This document shows, piece by piece, positions 42,681 to 51,538 of a DNA stretch of 64,000 nucleotides. The notes under the pieces are model-generated. The model was given only the letters and a program-made list of their open reading frames with translations, ran no database searches and was not told the DNA's origin. Source of the DNA: DASQFQ01 sp963811595 (GTDB lineage Bacteria > Actinomycetota > Thermoleophilia > Solirubrobacterales > Solirubrobacteraceae); the NCBI GenBank assembly GCA_963811595.1, contig CAWERW010000002.1, forward strand, positions 186,001-250,000. Direction: 5' to 3'. A program made the translations under genes and the position numbers. Within the stretch, counting starts at the first letter, position 1. Each line of letters starts with the position of its first letter.

Positions 42681-44156
42681 ATGGCCCAGGCGCATGGCGA
42701 TCGGCTGACCGCGGTGGACGCCTCCTTCCTGGCGCAGGAAGGCCCGTCCTCGCACATGCACGTCGGCGCGGTGATGGTCTTCGAGGGCCCGCCGCCCGGC
42801 TACGTCGACTTCGTCAACCAGATCCGCGCGCGCCTGCACCTCGTGCCGCGCTACCGGCAGAAGCTGGCCTTCCCGCCGCTCGAGACCGGCCGGCCGGTGT
42901 GGGTCGACGACCCGAGCTTCAACCTCGAGTACCACGTCCGCCACACCGCGCTGCCGAAGCCGGGCTCGGAGGAGCAGCTCCGCAACCTGGCCGCGCGCAT
43001 CCACTCCCAGCAGCTCGACCGCTCGAAGCCGCTGTGGGAGACGTGGCTCGTGCAGGGGCTCGAGGACGGCCGCTTCGCGCTGATCTCGAAGACCCACCAC
43101 GCGGTCGTCGACGGCATCGCCGGCGTCGACCTCGCGACCGTGCTGTTCGACGCCCAGCCCGTCCCGCCGGCCCTCCCGACCGAGGGCGAGCCGTGGCGCC
43201 CGCACCCCGAGCCGTCGTCGCTCGACCTCGCCGCGCGCGGGATCCGCGGGATGGTGCGCACGCCGTTCGAGCTCGCCGGGCGCGCGCTCGGCGCGGCGCG
43301 CCGGCCGACGGAGTCGCTCGACGTGACGCGCGAGGCGCTCGAGGGCGTCGGCGAGGTCGCGTGGGCGACGCTCAACCCCGCGCCGGACACGCCGCTCAAC
43401 GTCGAGATCGGGCCGCACCGGCGCTTCGTGTTCCTGCGCGAGGAGCTCGAGGACTTCAAGCTCGTCAAGAACGCGTTCGGCGGGACCGTCAACGACGTCG
43501 TGCTGACCGTCGTCTCGGGCGGGCTGCAGAAGTGGCTGCGCTCGCGCGGCACGCGCACGGAAGGGCTCGAGCTGCGCGCGCTCGTCCCGATGTCGATCCG
43601 CACGCGCGAGGAGCAGAGCCACGGCGGCAACCGGCTCGCCGCCATGCGCGGCCCGCTGCCGGTCTACGTCGAGGACCCGGTGGCGCGGCTGAAGGTCGTG
43701 CGCGCGGCGATGGACGGGCTCAAGGAGTCCAAGCAGGCGGTCGGCGCCGAGGTGCTCGCGGGCGTGCAGAACTTCACGCCGCCGACCGTGATGGCGCAGG
43801 CCTCACGCCTGAACTTCTCGACGCGGCTGTTCAACCTGCTCGTCACCAACGTGCCGGGCCCGCAGTTCCCGCTCTACGTGCTCGGGCGCGAGCTGCACGA
43901 CCTGTTCCCGGTCGCGTTCCTGCCGCGCAACCACGCGCTCGCGGTGGCGATCATGTCCTACAACGGCTCGATGGACTTCGGGCTGCTCGGCGACTACGAC
44001 GCCATGCACGACCTGGAGGCGTTCGGCGACATGGTCGACGACTCGCTGCAGGAGCTGCTCGTGGCCGCGAAGAAGCGGCGGGCGTCGAACGGGCGCGCGA
44101 AGCCGAAGCCGAAGCGCGCGGCCAAGAAGAAGCCGTCAGCGAAGGCGAAGGCCTAG
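42681..44156 (+). CDS. Wax ester synthase/diacylglycerol acyltransferase (WS/DGAT)
   Basis: 491 residues. The catalytic HHxxxDG motif is HHAVVDG, and SFLAQEGPSSHMHVGAVMVF, PLWETWLVQGL and the C-terminal LVTNVPGPQFPLY are standard for the family. It makes triacylglycerol or wax esters from acyl-CoA at the membrane. The Lys/Ala-rich tail (KRAAKKKPSAKAKA) may bind membranes or nucleic acid. TAGGAT lies exactly 7 nt before the ATG, with no Shine-Dalgarno. Confidence 0.9.
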   Translation: MAQAHGDRLTAVDASFLAQEGPSSHMHVGAVMVFEGPPPGYVDFVNQIRARLHLVPRYRQKLAFPPLETGRPVWVDDPSFNLEYHVRHTALPKPGSEEQLRNLAARIHSQQLDRSKPLWETWLVQGLEDGRFALISKTHHAVVDGIAGVDLATVLFDAQPVPPALPTEGEPWRPHPEPSSLDLAARGIRGMVRTPFELAGRALGAARRPTESLDVTREALEGVGEVAWATLNPAPDTPLNVEIGPHRRFVFLREELEDFKLVKNAFGGTVNDVVLTVVSGGLQKWLRSRGTRTEGLELRALVPMSIRTREEQSHGGNRLAAMRGPLPVYVEDPVARLKVVRAAMDGLKESKQAVGAEVLAGVQNFTPPTVMAQASRLNFSTRLFNLLVTNVPGPQFPLYVLGRELHDLFPVAFLPRNHALAVAIMSYNGSMDFGLLGDYDAMHDLEAFGDMVDDSLQELLVAAKKRRASNGRAKPKPKRAAKKKPSAKAKA

Positions 44157-44158
44157 GC

Positions 44159-44458
44159 CTAGTAGCCGAGCGCGAACTTCGCGTCCTCGGACATCTTGTC
44201 CGGGGTCCACGGCGGCGTGAAGACCATCGAGGGCACGACCTCCTCGACGCCGTCGATCTCGCCGACGAACTCCTTCATCTGCTCGGAGACCTGTGGTCCG
44301 ATCGGACACGCCGGCGTCGTGAGGGTGAACGTGACGTCCACCCTCCCGCCGTCGATGGCAACGTCATACACCAGGCCGAGCTCGACGAAGTCGAGGCCGA
44401 GCTCCGGGTCGATGACGTTGGAGAGCGCTTCTGTGACGTCTTCCTCGGTGAACACCAC
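44159..44458 (-). CDS. Metal-sulfur cluster assembly protein (DUF59/SufT-PaaD family)
   Basis: 99 residues: IDPELGLDFVELGLVYDV (DPE motif) and the conserved Cys in TTPACPIG. The family helps insert or carry Fe-S clusters, often with the SUF system. It ends two bases from the WS/DGAT stop (convergent). Two GTG codons compete for start; TATCCT lies 7 nt from the second (44453-44455), so residue 2 may be the true start. Confidence 0.85.
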   Translation of the reverse strand: MVFTEEDVTEALSNVIDPELGLDFVELGLVYDVAIDGGRVDVTFTLTTPACPIGPQVSEQMKEFVGEIDGVEEVVPSMVFTPPWTPDKMSEDAKFALGY

Positions 44459-44512
44459 CCTGAGGATAGTGGGGTGTAGGTTTCGGCGATCGTCGTCTAC
44501 GACTCAGAGCGG

Positions 44513-44791
44513 GTGGTCCTGCTCGTGACGGGGGATGAGGACAGGACCACGAGCAGCCTGCGCCGTCGCGCGCTGTCCGCGGCGCTGCACGCGCCGCGGG
44601 ACATCTGCGTCGACCTGTCCGGGCTTCGCTTCGCCGACCCGTCGCTGATGATCGACCTCGCGGTGCTCGCGCAGCGGCTGCGCGCGGAGGGCCGGCGCGT
44701 GCGGCTGCGGGCGCCCCAGCCGCAGGTGCGGACGCTGATCGGGCTCGTCGGGCTCGACCGGCAGCCGGCCGTGGCGCTCGAGGGCATTTAA
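44513..44791 (+). CDS. STAS-domain protein
   Basis: 92 residues. The fold matches anti-sigma-factor-antagonist STAS domains: ICVDLSGLRFADPSLMIDLAVLAQRL and VRLRAPQPQVRTLIGLVGLDR. The usual phospho-Ser position reads DPSLM, so Ser is present. It could bind an anti-sigma factor, but none is encoded nearby. GTG start uncertain. Confidence 0.65.
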   Translation: MVLLVTGDEDRTTSSLRRRALSAALHAPRDICVDLSGLRFADPSLMIDLAVLAQRLRAEGRRVRLRAPQPQVRTLIGLVGLDRQPAVALEGI

Positions 44792-44827
44792 GGCGCGCAG
44801 AGCGCGCGGCGTAACGTAAGGGGCGAC

Positions 44828-45310
44828 ATGCTCCCGCTGCTCCTCTTCCTGTTCATCGTCGTCCCGATCGCGGAGCTGGCCGTGATCATCCAGGTCGGCC
44901 AGGCGATCGGCGTCTGGTGGACGATCGGGATCCTGATCGCCGACTCGATCCTCGGCTCGTTGCTGATGCGCTCGCAGGGGCGGATCACGTGGCGGCGCTT
45001 CAACGAGGCGCTGCAGGCCGGCCGGCCGCCGGCGCGCGAGACGCTCGACGGCGTGCTCGTGATCTTCGGCGGCGCGCTGCTGCTGACGCCGGGCTTCCTG
45101 ACCGACATCCTCGGGCTGACGCTGCTGATCCCGCTGACGCGGGCGCTCGTGCGGCGCGTGCTCGTCAAGCGCTTCGCGGACCGCATGATCGTCGCGGCGC
45201 GGACGCGGGCGGGCGCCGGGCCGCCGCCGCCGCGCGGCGGGCACCCCGGGGACGTCGAGGGCACCGCCGTCGACGTCGACGTCGAGCACCTCCCGCGAGG
45301 GGCGCGGTGA
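44828..45310 (+). CDS. fxsA: FxsA-family membrane protein
   Basis: 160 residues. Features of FxsA: first TM segment with VPIAELAVIIQVGQAIG, then TIGILIADSILGSLLMRSQG, and the LLLTPGFLTDILGLTLLIP loop-helix. The C-terminal tail is Pro/Arg-rich. Escherichia coli FxsA affects phage exclusion; function is unclear generally. Its stop overlaps the next GTG start (GTGA). Confidence 0.82.
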   Translation: MLPLLLFLFIVVPIAELAVIIQVGQAIGVWWTIGILIADSILGSLLMRSQGRITWRRFNEALQAGRPPARETLDGVLVIFGGALLLTPGFLTDILGLTLLIPLTRALVRRVLVKRFADRMIVAARTRAGAGPPPPRGGHPGDVEGTAVDVDVEHLPRGAR

Positions 45311-46134
45311 GCGAGCCGGTCCTGGCGGGGGGCGAGGGCTTCACCGACGCGAGCACGTTCGCGTTCGCCGACCGGAAGGCCGGCTTCTTCGGGCTCGCGC
45401 GAGCCGGCGTGTCGGGCGAGGGCGGCAGCGCGCTGGGCGTGCTGTTCGCGGGTCGCGACCCGGTCACGCTGGTGGCCGAGGGCGGCGCCGAGGTGGGCGC
45501 GGACGCGACCTGGGACGAGCTGGCCCTGCCGGGGCTGACGGTCCGGACGCTCGAGCCGCACGCCCGCTGGGCGGTCACGCTGCACGCCGACCCGGGCTTC
45601 GAGCTCGAGTTCGAGGCCGCCTCCCCGCCGGCCGAGCTCGGCGAGCTCGGGGGGATGGAGGGCCACGAGCGCGTGTGCCGCGTGCGCGGCACCGCGGCCG
45701 GGCGGCCGATCGACTGCCTCGGCCAGCGCGGCCGCTCGTGGGGCACGGCGGACTGGAGCCGGATCGCGCTCACGCGCTCGCTCGGCGCCTGGCTCGAGGA
45801 CGGGCCGTCGGTCGTGCTGTCCGCGGTGCGCCCGGACGGCGCCGCGAGCCACGCCGACGAGGCGCAGGCGGCGGCGCTGCTGCGCGCCGACGGCGCGGAG
45901 CCGATCAGCGAGGCGCGCGTGTCGACGACCTACGACGCCGAGGGGCACCAGCGGCGCGCCGGGCTCGAGCTGTTCGTGGGCGAGGAGGACGACTACCCGC
46001 ACCGCGCCGCCGGGCAGGTGCTGTGCGGCTCGTCGGTCGAGCTCGGGCAGCTACGGCTCGACTGCGCGTTCTTCGAGTGGTACCTCGACGGCCGCGAGGG
46101 CGTCGGGCGCTACGACGTGCTGCGCCGCGCCTGA
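45307..46134 (+). CDS. Conserved hypothetical protein, beta-rich
   Basis: 275 residues. Contains GRSWGTADWSRIALTRSLGAWLEDG, which recalls the W-rich strand of lipocalin- or tocopherol-cyclase-like proteins such as the one at 50009-50929 (GHNWGAEHAERWIWLHG), though identity is low. No signal peptide or catalytic motif. Coupled to fxsA by GTGA. Its 3' end overlaps the convergent SnoaL-like gene by 25 bp. Confidence 0.55.
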   Translation: MSEPVLAGGEGFTDASTFAFADRKAGFFGLARAGVSGEGGSALGVLFAGRDPVTLVAEGGAEVGADATWDELALPGLTVRTLEPHARWAVTLHADPGFELEFEAASPPAELGELGGMEGHERVCRVRGTAAGRPIDCLGQRGRSWGTADWSRIALTRSLGAWLEDGPSVVLSAVRPDGAASHADEAQAAALLRADGAEPISEARVSTTYDAEGHQRRAGLELFVGEEDDYPHRAAGQVLCGSSVELGQLRLDCAFFEWYLDGREGVGRYDVLRRA

Positions 46135-46631
46135 ATCTCCTTCGCCACCCGCGTCTTCGCGTTGAACGCGGCCTTGAGCGCGCGGTCGGGGGCCGAGCCG
46201 TCGGGCGGCATGAGCCCGATCGCGCGGGCGAACTGCATCTGGTCGAAGACCACGAAGTTCGTGACGACGCGGCCGTCGCGGATGGTGAAGTGGTCCATGC
46301 CGTCGAGCTCGAGCGGCTTGCCCGTCGCGTCGAGGCCGAAGATGCGGCCCGTGTGCGTGCCGCTGGTGCGCCACCGCACGAACACCTCATCACCCTGCTC
46401 GACGAGGGCGAGGATCTCGAGCCGGAAGCCGTCGACGGCGGCGAACGTCTCGTCGAAGAACGCGCTGATCTCCTCGCGCCCGCGGCAGGTGCGGTCGGGG
46501 AAGCGCACGACGGTGTTCTCGTCCCAGATCGACTGTGCGAGCGAGCCGGTGTCGTGGTCACCGAGCCGCTCGAAGGCCCAGCGGACGAGGTCGGCATTCG
46601 AGACGCCGGTGGGGGGATTGGCGATGGCCAT
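46110..46631 (-). CDS. SnoaL/NTF2-like protein
   Basis: 173 residues in an NTF2-like cone fold: VRWAFERLGDHDTGSLAQSIWDENTVVRFP, RGREEISAFFDETFAA and VRWRTSGTHTG ... HFTIRDGRVV. These motifs are shared by SnoaL-like small polyketide cyclase and isomerase relatives. Substrate unknown. ATG with TAGGCT 6 nt upstream, so probably leaderless. Confidence 0.75.
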   Translation of the reverse strand: MAIANPPTGVSNADLVRWAFERLGDHDTGSLAQSIWDENTVVRFPDRTCRGREEISAFFDETFAAVDGFRLEILALVEQGDEVFVRWRTSGTHTGRIFGLDATGKPLELDGMDHFTIRDGRVVTNFVVFDQMQFARAIGLMPPDGSAPDRALKAAFNAKTRVAKEIQARRSTS

Positions 46632-46663
46632 GCGCCGAGCCTAGCCCGGCGGGTTGGCCCAGG

Positions 46664-47119
46664 CTAGTTCTCGGAGCCCAGCCGGTCCCAGCAGTAGAGC
46701 TCGAGGCACTCGGCCGCGAGCTCGTGGCAGCGCTCCTCGGAGAGCCAGGGCAGCACGGTCTCGAGCGCCTGCTCCTCCGCCACGCCGGCGTTGAACGCCT
46801 CCTCGCCGCGCATCCCGGCGGCGATCTTCAGCGCCTCGCGCCGCGCCTCGCCGAGCGCGCCGAACGCGTTGACCAGGAAGTCCCGATTGGCGATCGGCGT
46901 GCCGACCTCCATCGAGGCATGCCAGGCGGCGAGCATCGACAGGTCGTGCTCGTCGAGATCGATGAGCGCCTTGGCGTAGTGGGACGCGAGCTCCTCCTCA
47001 GGGATCTCGTCGACCCAGGCGCGGACGAGCTCGCCGAGCAGCTGCCGGCGCGCCTCGCGCCCGACCGACTCGACCATGACGCGGATCGCATCCTGCGGAT
47101 CGATGAAGCAGAGGGGCAT
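46664..47119 (-). CDS. Conserved hypothetical protein (151 aa)
   Basis: Starts MPLCFIDPQDAIRVMVESVG. The sequence is acidic and all-alpha, containing LVRAWVDEIPEEELASHYAKALIDLDEHDLSMLAAWHAS. No signal peptide or known motif. Cys residues at both ends (PLCFID; EERCHELAAECLELYCWD) could bind a metal, but there is no recognised pattern. A GGAGG lies about 20 nt upstream of the ATG, too far for a normal ribosome site. Divergent from the GntR gene. Confidence 0.55.
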   Translation of the reverse strand: MPLCFIDPQDAIRVMVESVGREARRQLLGELVRAWVDEIPEEELASHYAKALIDLDEHDLSMLAAWHASMEVGTPIANRDFLVNAFGALGEARREALKIAAGMRGEEAFNAGVAEEQALETVLPWLSEERCHELAAECLELYCWDRLGSEN

Positions 47120-47199
47120 GTGTGTCGCTCTCTTCGCCTCCGAAGGGGACGGGACGAAAGGCACGGTAGGGAGCGGCTCGGACGGATCGGCGTTTGAAT

Positions 47200-47220
47200 T
47201 GTTCGGAACATTGGAACACT
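47200..47220 (+). promoter_or_regulatory. Candidate GntR operator
   Basis: TGTTC-G-GAACA is a perfect 11-bp palindrome at 47200-47210, followed by another GGAACA half-site in TTGGAACACT. It lies just before the GntR gene, in an AT-rich patch. The usual autoregulated position makes the adjacent regulator the likely ligand-binding repressor. Confidence 0.55.
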
Positions 47221-47227
47221 GCTCTCG

Positions 47228-47914
47228 ATGGCCGACGCGCTCACCCGCACCTCCCTCCCCGACCAGGTCTTCCACCGGCTCGTCTCCGACGTGCTGGCGG
47301 GGCGCTACGCCCCGGGCGAGCGGCTGCCGACCCAGCGGGCGCTGGCGGCCGAGCTGGGGGTCAACATGGCCTCCGTCCGCGAGGGCGTGAAGCGCCTGCA
47401 GCAGCTGGGGCTCGTCGACGTCCGCCACGGCGACGCGATGCGCGTGCTCGACTGGCGGCTGCACGGCGGCCCCGACGTGCTCGTGCACCTGATCGCCCGC
47501 GCCGGAGCGCTCGACGTCGAGATGGTCCGCCCGCTCATGGAGGCGCGGCGGCTGCTGCTCGCCGAGTCCGGGCGGCTGGCCGCGGCGCGGCGCTCCGACG
47601 AGCAGGCGGCGCTGCTCGCCACGCTCGCCGAGCAGCTCGCGGCGGCGGACGGCGAAGCGGCGCAGCACCTCGACTTCGCGTTCTTCGCCGGCGTGATCGA
47701 GGCGGCCGGCAACGTCGTCTTCCTGCTCGTCATGAACTCGATCCGGGCGCTGTACCTCGAGAACCTCGAGCTGTTCCGGCCGCTCGTCTCGGGCGCCGAT
47801 CCGTACGCCGAGGCGGCGCGGGCGATCGCGGCCGGCGACGGCGGCGCCGCGGCGGCCGCGATCGCCGCGCTCGCGGCCGCGCAGGAGACACGGCTGCTCG
47901 AGGCGCTGGCATGA
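47228..47914 (+). CDS. GntR-family regulator, FadR/FCD subfamily
   Basis: 228 residues. Winged helix-turn-helix with DQVFHRLVSDVLAGRYAPGERLPTQRALAAELGVNMASVREGVKRLQQLGLV, followed by an all-alpha FCD ligand domain (residues ~85-228). FCD members often bind carboxylic acids. The stop overlaps the start of the GMC oxidoreductase (ATGA), so it controls an operon it leads. Confidence 0.88.
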   Translation: MADALTRTSLPDQVFHRLVSDVLAGRYAPGERLPTQRALAAELGVNMASVREGVKRLQQLGLVDVRHGDAMRVLDWRLHGGPDVLVHLIARAGALDVEMVRPLMEARRLLLAESGRLAAARRSDEQAALLATLAEQLAAADGEAAQHLDFAFFAGVIEAAGNVVFLLVMNSIRALYLENLELFRPLVSGADPYAEAARAIAAGDGGAAAAAIAALAAAQETRLLEALA

Positions 47915-49704
47915 GCGTGCTCAGCCCGCGCGAGGCGTCGATCTTCGCCGCGCTCGCCGACGCGGTCGCGATGCCGGCCCCGCCGCTGCCGGCGGTGCGG
48001 GCGACCGACGCCGTGGCCGGCTTCGACCGCTGGCTCGCCGCCGCGCCGCAGGCGAACCGCGCCGCGATCCGCGGGGCGCTGCTCGGCCTCGGCACCCGCC
48101 TGCGCGGCCGCGACCGCGCCGGCCGCGCCGCAGCCCTGCGCGCGCTCGGCGAGTCGCGCGCGCCGGGCGTGCCGCAGCTGATGGAGGCCCTTCACGCCGC
48201 GGCGGCCGCGGCCTACTACGGCGACGCGGACGTCATGGGCCGCCTCGGCTACGACGCGGGCGAGCGCGTCCGCCGCGGCGCGGAGGTCCGCGCGGAGGCC
48301 ATGGCCCCGAGCGCGGCCGGCGGCATCGTCGACCTGGCTGGCTTCAGCGGCAGGCGCACGGTGCAAGCGGACGTCGCCGTCATCGGCTCCGGGGCCGGCG
48401 GAGCGGTCGTGGCCAAGGAGCTCGCGGAGGCGGGCGCCGCCGTCGTGCTGCTCGAGGAGGGCGCCCACCACGACGCGGCGGACTTCACCGCGCGCCCGCG
48501 CGACATGCTCCCGCGCCTCTATCGCGACGCCGCCCAGCACTCGACGATCGGGCGGCCGCCGATCCTGCTGCCGCTCGGCCGCGCGGTCGGCGGCACCACG
48601 CTCGTCAACTCCGGCACCTGCTTCCGCACCCCCGAGGCGGTGCTCGAGCGCTGGCGCACCGAGTACGGGCTCGACCTGGACCTCGAGCCCCACTTCGAGC
48701 GCGTCGAGCGCGAGCTGAACGTCGCGCCGGTCCCGCCCGAGCTGGCCGGCGCGAACGCGCACGTCGCCCGCCGCGGGGCCGAGGCGCTCGGCTGGTCGGG
48801 CGGCTTCGTGAGCCGCAACGTCCGCGGCTGCGTCGGCTCCGGCGTGTGCGCCTACGGCTGCCCCACGAACGCGAAGCAGCACGTCGGCGTCACCTACGTC
48901 CCGAAGGCCCATGCCGCGGGCGCGACCACGTACACGAGCGTGACCGCGCGGCGGATCGGCCGCAACGGCGGCGTCGAGTGCGCGACCGCCGGCGGCGGCC
49001 GCCTCACGGTCGACGCGCCGCGCGTCATCGTCGCCGCCGGCGCCATCCACACCCCCGCGCTGCTCGCCCGCAACGGCCTCGGCAACGACAACCTCGGCCG
49101 CCATCTCTCCCTCCATCCCGCGACCGCCGCCTTCGCCGTGATGGACGAGGTCATCGACATGGCGCGCGGCGTCCCGCAGTCTTACTTCATCGACGAGTTC
49201 GCCCGGGAAGGGATCATGCTCGAGGGCATCGCCGGCCCGCCGGACTACGTCGCCATGGGCCTCCCCGCGACGGGCGAGCGTCATCGCGAGCTGATGGAGG
49301 GCTACCGCCACCTCGCGCAGTTCGGGCTGATGATCTCCGACGACTCGCGCGGGCGCGTGCGCTCGGTCGGCGGCCGGCCCGTCGTCCGCTACGACCTCTC
49401 CGACACCGACGCCGCGAAGGTCAGGACCGGCCTCGACCGGCTGGAGGAGCTGTTCCGCGCCGCGGGGGCGAAGGAGGTGCTGCGCCCGCAGGACCTCAAG
49501 CTGATGGCGTTCCACCCGCTCGGCAGCGCGCGGATGGACGCGCGCCCCGGCCACGGCGTCCTCGACGCGGACGGGCGCGTCCGCGGGACCGAGGGCGTCT
49601 ACGTCTGCGACGGCAGCGCGGTCCCGTCCTCGCTCGGCGTCAACCCCCAGATCACGATCATGACCCTCGCGACCAGATTGGCGGCCCACCTATGTCGTTC
49701 CTGA
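47911..49704 (+). CDS. GMC oxidoreductase, long-chain alcohol oxidase-like
   Basis: 597 residues. N-terminal helical region (residues ~1-140) like that of fatty-alcohol oxidases. The FAD-binding GSGAGGAVVAKELAEAG starts near residue 154. A Cys-rich segment reads CVGSGVCAYGCPTNAKQ, followed by the GMC C-terminal FHPLGSARM and NPQITIMTLATR. Expected to oxidise a primary or secondary alcohol of a lipid or terpenoid. No Tat or Sec signal is evident. ATG overlaps the regulator stop; the small membrane protein gene overlaps its end by 13 bp. Confidence 0.85.
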   Translation: MSVLSPREASIFAALADAVAMPAPPLPAVRATDAVAGFDRWLAAAPQANRAAIRGALLGLGTRLRGRDRAGRAAALRALGESRAPGVPQLMEALHAAAAAAYYGDADVMGRLGYDAGERVRRGAEVRAEAMAPSAAGGIVDLAGFSGRRTVQADVAVIGSGAGGAVVAKELAEAGAAVVLLEEGAHHDAADFTARPRDMLPRLYRDAAQHSTIGRPPILLPLGRAVGGTTLVNSGTCFRTPEAVLERWRTEYGLDLDLEPHFERVERELNVAPVPPELAGANAHVARRGAEALGWSGGFVSRNVRGCVGSGVCAYGCPTNAKQHVGVTYVPKAHAAGATTYTSVTARRIGRNGGVECATAGGGRLTVDAPRVIVAAGAIHTPALLARNGLGNDNLGRHLSLHPATAAFAVMDEVIDMARGVPQSYFIDEFAREGIMLEGIAGPPDYVAMGLPATGERHRELMEGYRHLAQFGLMISDDSRGRVRSVGGRPVVRYDLSDTDAAKVRTGLDRLEELFRAAGAKEVLRPQDLKLMAFHPLGSARMDARPGHGVLDADGRVRGTEGVYVCDGSAVPSSLGVNPQITIMTLATRLAAHLCRS

Positions 49705-50012
49705 TCGACGGACCCTGGCTCTACGCCAACGGCCGCGCCATCGCGCGCGCCACCGACAACCCGGCCCCGCTCGCCGTGGGCACGATGGCGGTGTTCTGGG
49801 GCGTGAGCATCCCGCTGTACCTCAACCGGCGCTGGACGCGCCCGATCTGGCGCGCCTGCCGCGCCACGAGCGGCCGCGACTGGATGATCAACTCCGGTGT
49901 GCTGAAGGTCGACGCCGCCAAGGCCGGCCCGCGCACCCACGCGCTCAGCGCCGCGATCTTCGCCACCTACCCGCTGTGGCTGTGGCTCGGCGTCCGGCAC
50001 GGCAAGCGATGA
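49692..50012 (+). CDS. Small membrane-associated hypothetical protein (106 aa)
   Basis: Starts MSFLIDGPWLYANGRAIARA with two hydrophobic stretches (residues ~27-45 and ~85-102). It contains WTRPIWRACRATSGRDWMINSG. No family recognised. Start overlaps the GMC gene by 13 bp and stop overlaps the next ATG (ATGA), so it belongs to the same operon and may anchor the enzyme complex. Confidence 0.6.
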   Translation: MSFLIDGPWLYANGRAIARATDNPAPLAVGTMAVFWGVSIPLYLNRRWTRPIWRACRATSGRDWMINSGVLKVDAAKAGPRTHALSAAIFATYPLWLWLGVRHGKR

Positions 50013-50929
50013 GCACCGCGCGCTTCCCCGCCGTCTCGCTCCGGGCTGGGCACTACGAGTCCTACTACCTGCGCGCCGCCGACCCCGCCGGCGGCCGCTC
50101 CGCCTGGATCCGCCACACCGTCTTCAAGCGCCCCGGCGGCCCGCCGACCGGCGCGCTGTGGTGCACGCTGTTCGAGGCGGGGAAGGCGCCGCGCGCCGTC
50201 AAGCAGTCGCTGCCGGACCCGCAGCCCGACGAGTGGCTGCGGATCGCCGACAGCCACTTCGGCCCGCTCGGCGCCAAGGGCCGCGCCGAGGCGCTCGGCA
50301 GCAGCGCGAGCTGGGACCTGACGTTCGGCCCGGCCTCGGAGCCGCTCCGCCACCTCCCCCACCCGCGCCTCTACTCCGCACCCATTCCGCGCACCAAGAC
50401 CGAGAGCCCGCTCCCGGACACGACGATCTCGGGCACGGTCGAGGACTGGAGGCTCGACGCCTGGCCCGGCGTCGTCGGCCACAACTGGGGCGCCGAGCAC
50501 GCCGAGCGCTGGATCTGGCTCCACGGCGTCGGCTTCGACGGCGCGCCCGACGCCTGGCTCGACGTCGCCCTCGGGCGCGTGAGGCTCGGCCCGCTCACGA
50601 CGCCGTGGATCGCCAACGGCGCGCTGCATCTCGACGGCGAGCGCCGCCGCGTCGGCGGCCTCGGCAGGCGCGCCCGCGTGCACGAGAGTCCCGCGGGCGG
50701 GCGCATCCAGGTGGGCGGCCTCAGCATCCAGGTGCGCGCCACCCCACTCGTCTCGTGGCTCTACTCCGACCCGTCGGGCGGCGAGCACCACAGCACGAAC
50801 TGCTCGATCGCCGCCATCGACCTCACCGTCGGCGGCCGCACGCTCCGGACCGAGCACGGCGGGGCCTGGGAGCTCGGCACGCGCGAGGCGCCGATCGGCG
50901 TCGAGGTCCAGCCCTACCCGGACCCCTGA
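50009..50929 (+). CDS. Tocopherol-cyclase/AttH lipocalin-like protein
   Basis: 306 residues. Beta-rich with the WHG/NWG strand GVVGHNWGAEHAERWIWLHG and IWLHGVGFDG, features of the AttH/tocopherol cyclase-like calycins (CrtC-related hydratases). Likely binds or modifies a hydrophobic terpenoid or lipid. Last gene of the GntR-GMC operon. No signal peptide. The 3' end overlaps the DUF2461 gene by 16 bp, convergent. Confidence 0.65.
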   Translation: MSTARFPAVSLRAGHYESYYLRAADPAGGRSAWIRHTVFKRPGGPPTGALWCTLFEAGKAPRAVKQSLPDPQPDEWLRIADSHFGPLGAKGRAEALGSSASWDLTFGPASEPLRHLPHPRLYSAPIPRTKTESPLPDTTISGTVEDWRLDAWPGVVGHNWGAEHAERWIWLHGVGFDGAPDAWLDVALGRVRLGPLTTPWIANGALHLDGERRRVGGLGRRARVHESPAGGRIQVGGLSIQVRATPLVSWLYSDPSGGEHHSTNCSIAAIDLTVGGRTLRTEHGGAWELGTREAPIGVEVQPYPDP

Positions 50930-51522
50930 CCGACGTGCTCGTCGAGCCAGGCGAGCACCGGCGCCGAGGACGTCCGGACGCCGCGCGCGAGGTCGAGCGC
51001 CGGGTCGCGCTTGATCCCGCCGCCGGCCGGCAGCGACTTGCCGATGATCAGCTGCTTGCGCCGCAGCAGCTCGATCCGCGGGTGGTCGCGCGGGTAGCCG
51101 CGCGGCGCGGTCTTGAGGCTCGCGCCCTCGACGTCGAGCCGCGACTGCTTCAGCGCCGCGGCGAGCTCGGGCCCCGTCTCGTCGTCGTCGACGGCGGCCC
51201 GGTAGCGCTCGAGCTGGTCGGGCTCGACCCGGTAGTAGCCGGTGCCGACGTACAGGCCGCGCGCCGAGAGCTGCACGTACACGCGCCCCGCGATGCCGTA
51301 GGTCCGCTCCTTGTACGGCCGCTTGTCCTTCGTGAAGCGCAGGTCGCGGTGCTGGCGGAAGACCTTGACCTCGCCGCCGCCGAGCTCGAGCAGCAGCTCC
51401 TCGAGCTGGTCGCGCACCTCGCGCTCGTAGAGATCGCGCGTGCGCGTGAAGTAGTCGCGCGAGTTGTCGCGCTCGAGCCCGTCGAACCACCAGAACGCTT
51501 CAGGACCGAATCCGAGGAACAC
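50914..51522 (-). CDS. DUF2461 (TIGR02453) family protein
   Basis: 202 residues. It opens FLGFGPEAFWWFDGLERDNSRDYFTRTRDLYE, the DUF2461 opening, and has FRQHRDLRFTKDKRPYKER in the middle. Function unknown. The GTG at 51520-51522 is preferred; an ATG six codons earlier overlaps the divergent HAD start (CATG), and that pairing leaves no room for promoters. Confidence 0.8.
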   Translation of the reverse strand: MFLGFGPEAFWWFDGLERDNSRDYFTRTRDLYEREVRDQLEELLLELGGGEVKVFRQHRDLRFTKDKRPYKERTYGIAGRVYVQLSARGLYVGTGYYRVEPDQLERYRAAVDDDETGPELAAALKQSRLDVEGASLKTAPRGYPRDHPRIELLRRKQLIIGKSLPAGGGIKRDPALDLARGVRTSSAPVLAWLDEHVGQGSG

Positions 51523-51538
51523 CGGTAGAACTTCGCAC

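Noticed and set aside
44149..44164. AGGCCTAGGCCTAG palindrome between WS/DGAT and the DUF59 gene as a terminator
   Set aside because: It consists of the two converging stop codons and adjacent GC-rich bases; no loop or T-tract.
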